The notes under the pieces are model-generated. The model was not told the origin of the DNA and did not search any database. It saw only the letters and a list, made by a program, of their open reading frames with translations. This document shows positions 60,381-64,000 of a DNA stretch of 64,000 nt, in pieces. The translations under genes were made by a program, and so were the position numbers. Source of the stretch: Flaccisagitta enflata. Its lineage: Eukaryota > Chaetognatha > Sagittoidea > Aphragmophora. The stretch is taken from assembly GCA_965153355.1 (NCBI GenBank), contig OZ231126.1:93744001-93808000 (forward strand). Reading direction: 5' to 3'. Every line of letters begins with the position of its first letter. Position 1 is the stretch's first letter.

Positions 60381-60435
60381 TGCTCAATCTTTGAGAAAAA
60401 TCACTGTTTTTCTCAAAAAGTTAGTATGTGTTGCA

Positions 60436-60627
60436 GATTCCCCTGTGTGAAAGCATAAGTCATCGACCCCTTTGGGGCCGCTGCCCTGCTCCCCCCTCAA
60501 CTTAAACCACAACCTACCAAGGCAGGGCACAGCCACAGGTACCGCTGACCATCTAACGCTTTTTCGACTATTTAGGTTGTGAACTGACAAAGCAGGGTGT
60601 AGAGTCGCGTAGCACGCGACTAAAAAG
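60436..60627 (+). repeat. Module B joined to module A end
   Basis: gtgaaagcataagtcatcga, ccccTTTggggccgctgccc, accgctgaccatctaacgct, tttttcgactatttag, then directly gactgacaaagcagggtgta and gagtcgcgtagcacgcgact. The shortest complete B-A fusion in the window. Confidence 0.75.
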
Positions 60628-60649
60628 AGTGTATCGGTCAATCATCTCT

Positions 60650-61185
60650 ATGTCTCTGGGTCGGTGGAATATCCAACGACATGGTCATGCTTTGTTTTAA
60701 AGAGGCCCATTGTCTGTGTCTCCTGTCCTAAGCCAAGAATGCGCAAAGGACGAATCTATAGGTCGAACTTTTGCCTTGTTTTTCGTTTATACAGTCAATG
60801 GACAAAACATTATAGGTGTATATATCATACCGTTAGCTTTGATCCAACTTTTTGAAAATTAAAAAAATATTGTATACAATAAGTAATAGTTGATTACACC
60901 TGACTGTGATCTTGCAAATTCAAACATTCTAACAACCAGTTGTTGCATATATTATTTTATTTATTTTCAAGAAATTAGATCAAAATTAATGGTATAGTTT
61001 ATACACCTATAGTGTTTTGTCCATTGACTATATGATACCATTGGCATTGTCACCATTGTTCACGGACGCCGCATCGGCTGCTGCACAGAAGACACGCTGT
61101 GAAAATTCTATCGGTCAATCAACACTCCATTCTCTGGGTCGGCGAAAAATCCGAAGACATGGTCATGCTTTGTTTGCTGAAGACT
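60650..61185 (+). repeat. Direct duplication flanking a MITE
   Basis: ctctgggtcggtggaatatcc then gacatggtcatgctttgtt near 60655-60697 recurs as ctctgggtcggcgaaaaatcc and gacatggtcatgctttgtt near 61131-61173. Confidence 0.65.
60792..61030. mobile_element. 239-bp TA-flanked MITE
   Basis: CAGTCAATGGACAAAACATT then ATAGGTGTATA at the left; inverse TATACACCTATAGTGTTTTG then TCCATTGACTA at the right. TA at 60790 and 61031. CAGT start and TA target suggest a Tc1/mariner or pogo derivative. Confidence 0.8.
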
Positions 61186-61296
61186 CTTTGTGTGTCCATT
61201 TATGTGTGTCTCTGCTCTCCCATGCCATTGAAGTGATTCATGTGGAGGACAAACGACAATCGAGCAAAATGAGGGTTGCCTACAATTCTGTCTTCT

Positions 61297-61855
61297 TTTA
61301 GTCGCGAATTCCCGACTCTATAAGAGGCTTTGTCCGTCCGTCCGTCTGTCTGTTGGTCCGTTCGTCGGTCGGTAACATATGAGTCGAAAAGTGTGAAAAC
61401 GTGCAATCTAGATGCTGCAGTTGTGATTGCGATCGTGTATTTGGGCCTTGAGGCAGGGACTTGGTCTGCACTGCTCTGTATCCATATCTTCATGTTTGTT
61501 TTGAGATCACTGCGACTTCTTTTTCAGTTTACATGCCCATATGATGTAAAAGTCAATTGCAAAAGATTGCAAATAAAAAAAAATGAAAGGCGCTTTGTCC
61601 GTCCATTGGTGACATTTTACTTTTTTTATTCCTTTTATCTCATTTTAAGTCAATAAAGTCAAATCGTTTTAAGTTATTTTAGCTCACTATAATATAAGTC
61701 AATTTTAATCATTTTAGTCAATATATTCATTTAAGTCATTTTAGTGATTTTAAGTCAATTCAAGTCATATAAAGTCAATTTAAGTAACGTTAGGTCATTT
61801 CAAGTCATTTTTAAGTCATTTTAGGTCATTATAAGTTAATTTAATTTAGTTAAAT
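61297..61855 (-). repeat. Module A repeat, copy 16
   Basis: cttttagtcgcgaattcccg, gtccgtccgtccgtctgtct, later a second cgctttgtccgtccattgg, then an aagtcattttagtgatttta array (61640-61850). Confidence 0.7.
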
Positions 61856-62029
61856 CACCCAAATCTGCCCAAATAAAATAGAACAATTTTTTTTCATGAA
61901 ATTTGAATATTTCAGGGTGTTCTAGGTGGAGATTCAAAAATTGCCACAGTAGCGCCCATTGTATCTACCTAAGGTGTCAACCGCCACTGGAAGTGAGAAA
62001 AATTGTTTTAGCCATGTAAGCTGCAGGGG

Positions 62030-62598
62030 AGACAAGAATGATATTAATAGGCGTTTTTTTGCATTTTTGCAGAGTTCATGAGTATAGAAAACAAAAACCA
62101 TCAAATAGAAAATCTTTCCTGAGGCGCTTTAAAAAAAAAAAAGAAAAAGTCAAGGTTTTTAGCATCATTTTGCAAAAAAAAATGTTTTAGGTTGGTTTGG
62201 CCTATTTTTGACAGCATAATGTTAATCCTGATAAAATTTCAATTCATTTGATAGGTCGCTCTGTATAGTTTTCATAAGAAATGAAAAATTCACATCTTAG
62301 GCCACCATTGTATTTTTGTAACAGTGGCTTTAAGAATGAAAATTTATTTTTTTTGAAAACTATAAAGTGCGACCTATCAAATGAAAGGGAATTTCATCAA
62401 AACTAATATTATGCTGTCAATTGATAGGTCAAACCAACCTGAAAAAAAGTCTATGCAAAATGAACCTAAAAATCTTGAATTTTTCATTTTTTTCAAAAAG
62501 CGCCTTGGGAAAGATTTTCTACTTGATAGTCCTTGGTTTGTATACTCATGAACTCTGCAAAAATGCAAAAAACCGCATAGTAATATCATTCTTGTCTC
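62030..62598. mobile_element. Foldback element, 569 bp
   Basis: gagacaagaatgatatt at the left and aatatcattcttgtctc at the right. The arms are complementary through tgcatttttgcagagttcat against atgaactctgcaaaaatgca and further to a centre near 62315 (gataggtcgc against gcgacctatc). No coding capacity. Confidence 0.8.
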
Positions 62599-62654
62599 AA
62601 ACCTTATGTGAGACAGCAGTGCAATTCTTATTTGGGTCCTGTCTGTAAACGACT

Positions 62655-62745
62655 TCACGGCCGGTGCTTTACTTTCAGACAGATGGAAAAGAGCCTATCA
62701 ACGATCAAGTACCATCTTGCTCAAAAATATCGTGTCAGTAAAACA
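62655..62745 (+). pseudogene. Fragment similar to exon 6 of the ankyrin-TIR gene
   Basis: ggtgctttactttcagacag, tggaaaagagcctatcaacg and atcaagtaccatcttgctc match, with substitutions and small indels, the exon text ggagctttactacaagtgga, agagagcctgtcaacgatca and aggatgatctcgcactc at 36538-36605. The frame reads on as ALTFRQMEKSLSTIKYHLAQ in place of ALLQVEESLSTIKDDLAL. The preceding foldback element copies the arrangement in the intact gene. No ankyrin or TIR exon follows within the window. Confidence 0.6.
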
Positions 62746-62983
62746 AAATACTTATTCATTGTTGTAAATTTTCATATCAAATTGTATTTTTCTGTATGAA
62801 TATTTAGTATAGGCTCTTATGGTAACAAGTATTCTCAGTATTTATTTGGGACGACAAAGAAGAAGGATTTTCAAACAATTTTGTAGAAAGAGTCTTGATT
62901 TTTCTAGCAGTTTTTTTCTGTGGCACTTTCAGACCATATTTATTCATTTTGATATGAAATTCAAATAGTTTGAATTAGAACAA

Positions 62984-63750
62984 GGCTGGATACATGGCAA
63001 TCCAGTCGCGGATGGTTAGGCAGGAGCAGTAATGCAAAGACCGCTCGGAATTAAAAAATGTGACCTACCGACCAACCTACATTGTCCGCCAGAACACGGA
63101 ATGAGTTGACTTGAAATGATTGTCTACAACTCTGATAGGTTTTGAGTCCCTGTGGTGTGTATAATACAAATCTGAAAAGAATCCAAACATTTTGGGGCGT
63201 TTTTGAAATATATACAAATAGTACAAATTTAGTAAGAGGCTCATCATAACTCTTTGTGATGATTTATTTAGTATTTTGATCGCAGATTTGGACTTATGGT
63301 TTTGCGGTTTGTTTGATATGTCACACTATATGTTTTTGAAAAAGAAGTAAAAGCTTATATTTTTTAAATCATTAAAAATAAATGTATTTTATAGCAATAT
63401 GATGAAAAAAATTAACTTTTTATTTCTTTTTCAAAAATATAGTGTGACATATCAAAAAAACCGCAAAGTACTCGCTGAATCAGAATCTGAAGTCAAAAAT
63501 ACCAGAAAACATCACCACAAAGAGTTATGATGAAGAATGTACTAAATTTACACCATTTTTGCATATAATTCATAAACTGCTCCAAAAGTGATTTAGTTTC
63601 CTTTAGATTTATATTGTACATGCTACAATGACCCAAAAACTATCAAAGTGAGAGACGATCATTCTACCTCAACTCATTCCGTGTTTTGGCTGGTAGTGCC
63701 TACCGACCTACCGACTGACACGGCAATGTGTAGTCTGAGACTAAAAATCT
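62984..63750 (+). repeat. Module A copy 17 split by a foldback element
   Basis: caaggctggatacatggcaa, ccagtcgcggatggttaggc, gaccgctcggaattaaaaaa, cctaccgaccaacc up to 63087, and after the insertion cctaccgacctaccgactga, cacggcaatgtgtag and gactaaaaat. Confidence 0.65.
63088..63690. mobile_element. Foldback element inside module A, 603 bp
   Basis: GCCAGAACACGGAATGAGTT and the inverse AACTCATTCCGTGTTTTGGC are the ends. The arms are complementary to a centre near 63390 (gatatgtcacactatatg against atatagtgtgacatatc). No coding capacity. Confidence 0.8.
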
Positions 63751-64000
63751 GGTTGGATGCATTTGACAGCTATTCAAGGTCTTTGTAATGGTCATCAATT
63801 TTTATATTAATTTATAACAATAAGCCCAAAAAATTGAAAGTAAATAAGTCTATATTTTTCTTCTTATTTTCTTGCATATTTTTTTGCCTTTTGTTGGTGT
63901 GAACATTTTCACTCTTTTGGCTCTAGAATATAAATGAATTGAGCTACTGAGCTCTGCTTGGCAGCATTTTAAAGATTTTTTCTTGCTCTTTACAAAGGTC

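Overview
The window is eukaryotic nuclear DNA: AT-rich, intron-bearing and dominated by repeats. It has no operons, ribosome-binding sites or prokaryotic mobile elements. The recognisable proteins suggest an invertebrate animal, probably aquatic, but the species cannot be fixed from sequence alone. They are an ankyrin-TIR protein, a secreted protein with a discoidin-like module and Cys-rich chitin-binding modules, and a Ly6/uPAR-like protein.

Layout. 1-2.3 kb: end of a + strand gene and two small - strand gene pieces. 5.0-6.1 kb: - strand exons of a Ly6/uPAR-like protein. 6.1-29.7 kb: no convincing host gene; microsatellites, minisatellites, a Penelope-type reverse-transcriptase fragment, a Tc1-like remnant, and many copies of a modular repeat carrying the palindrome GTCGCGTGCACGCGAC next to a CCGTC-rich tract (called module A below). 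29.7-40.65 kb: a nine-exon + strand gene for about 443 residues (ankyrin repeats, helical linker, TIR). All its exon phases fit, and its introns are full of transposons. 41-47 kb: repeats and TA-flanked elements. 57.2-47.6 kb: a - strand secreted protein gene with one discoidin-like exon split by a 4.6-kb inverted-repeat (foldback) element. 57.3-64 kb: mostly non-coding, with more foldback elements and a fragment resembling one exon of the ankyrin-TIR gene.

Two themes stand out. First, foldback and terminal-inverted-repeat (TIR-type) elements are abundant; several boundaries can be read with target-site duplications (ACTA, CAT, TA, or 8 bp). Second, module A copies contain tandem arrays with repeat units of roughly 9-12 bp. 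Most long open frames here are translations of microsatellites (polyQ, polyL, polyCV, polyS, polyRE) and were not called as genes.
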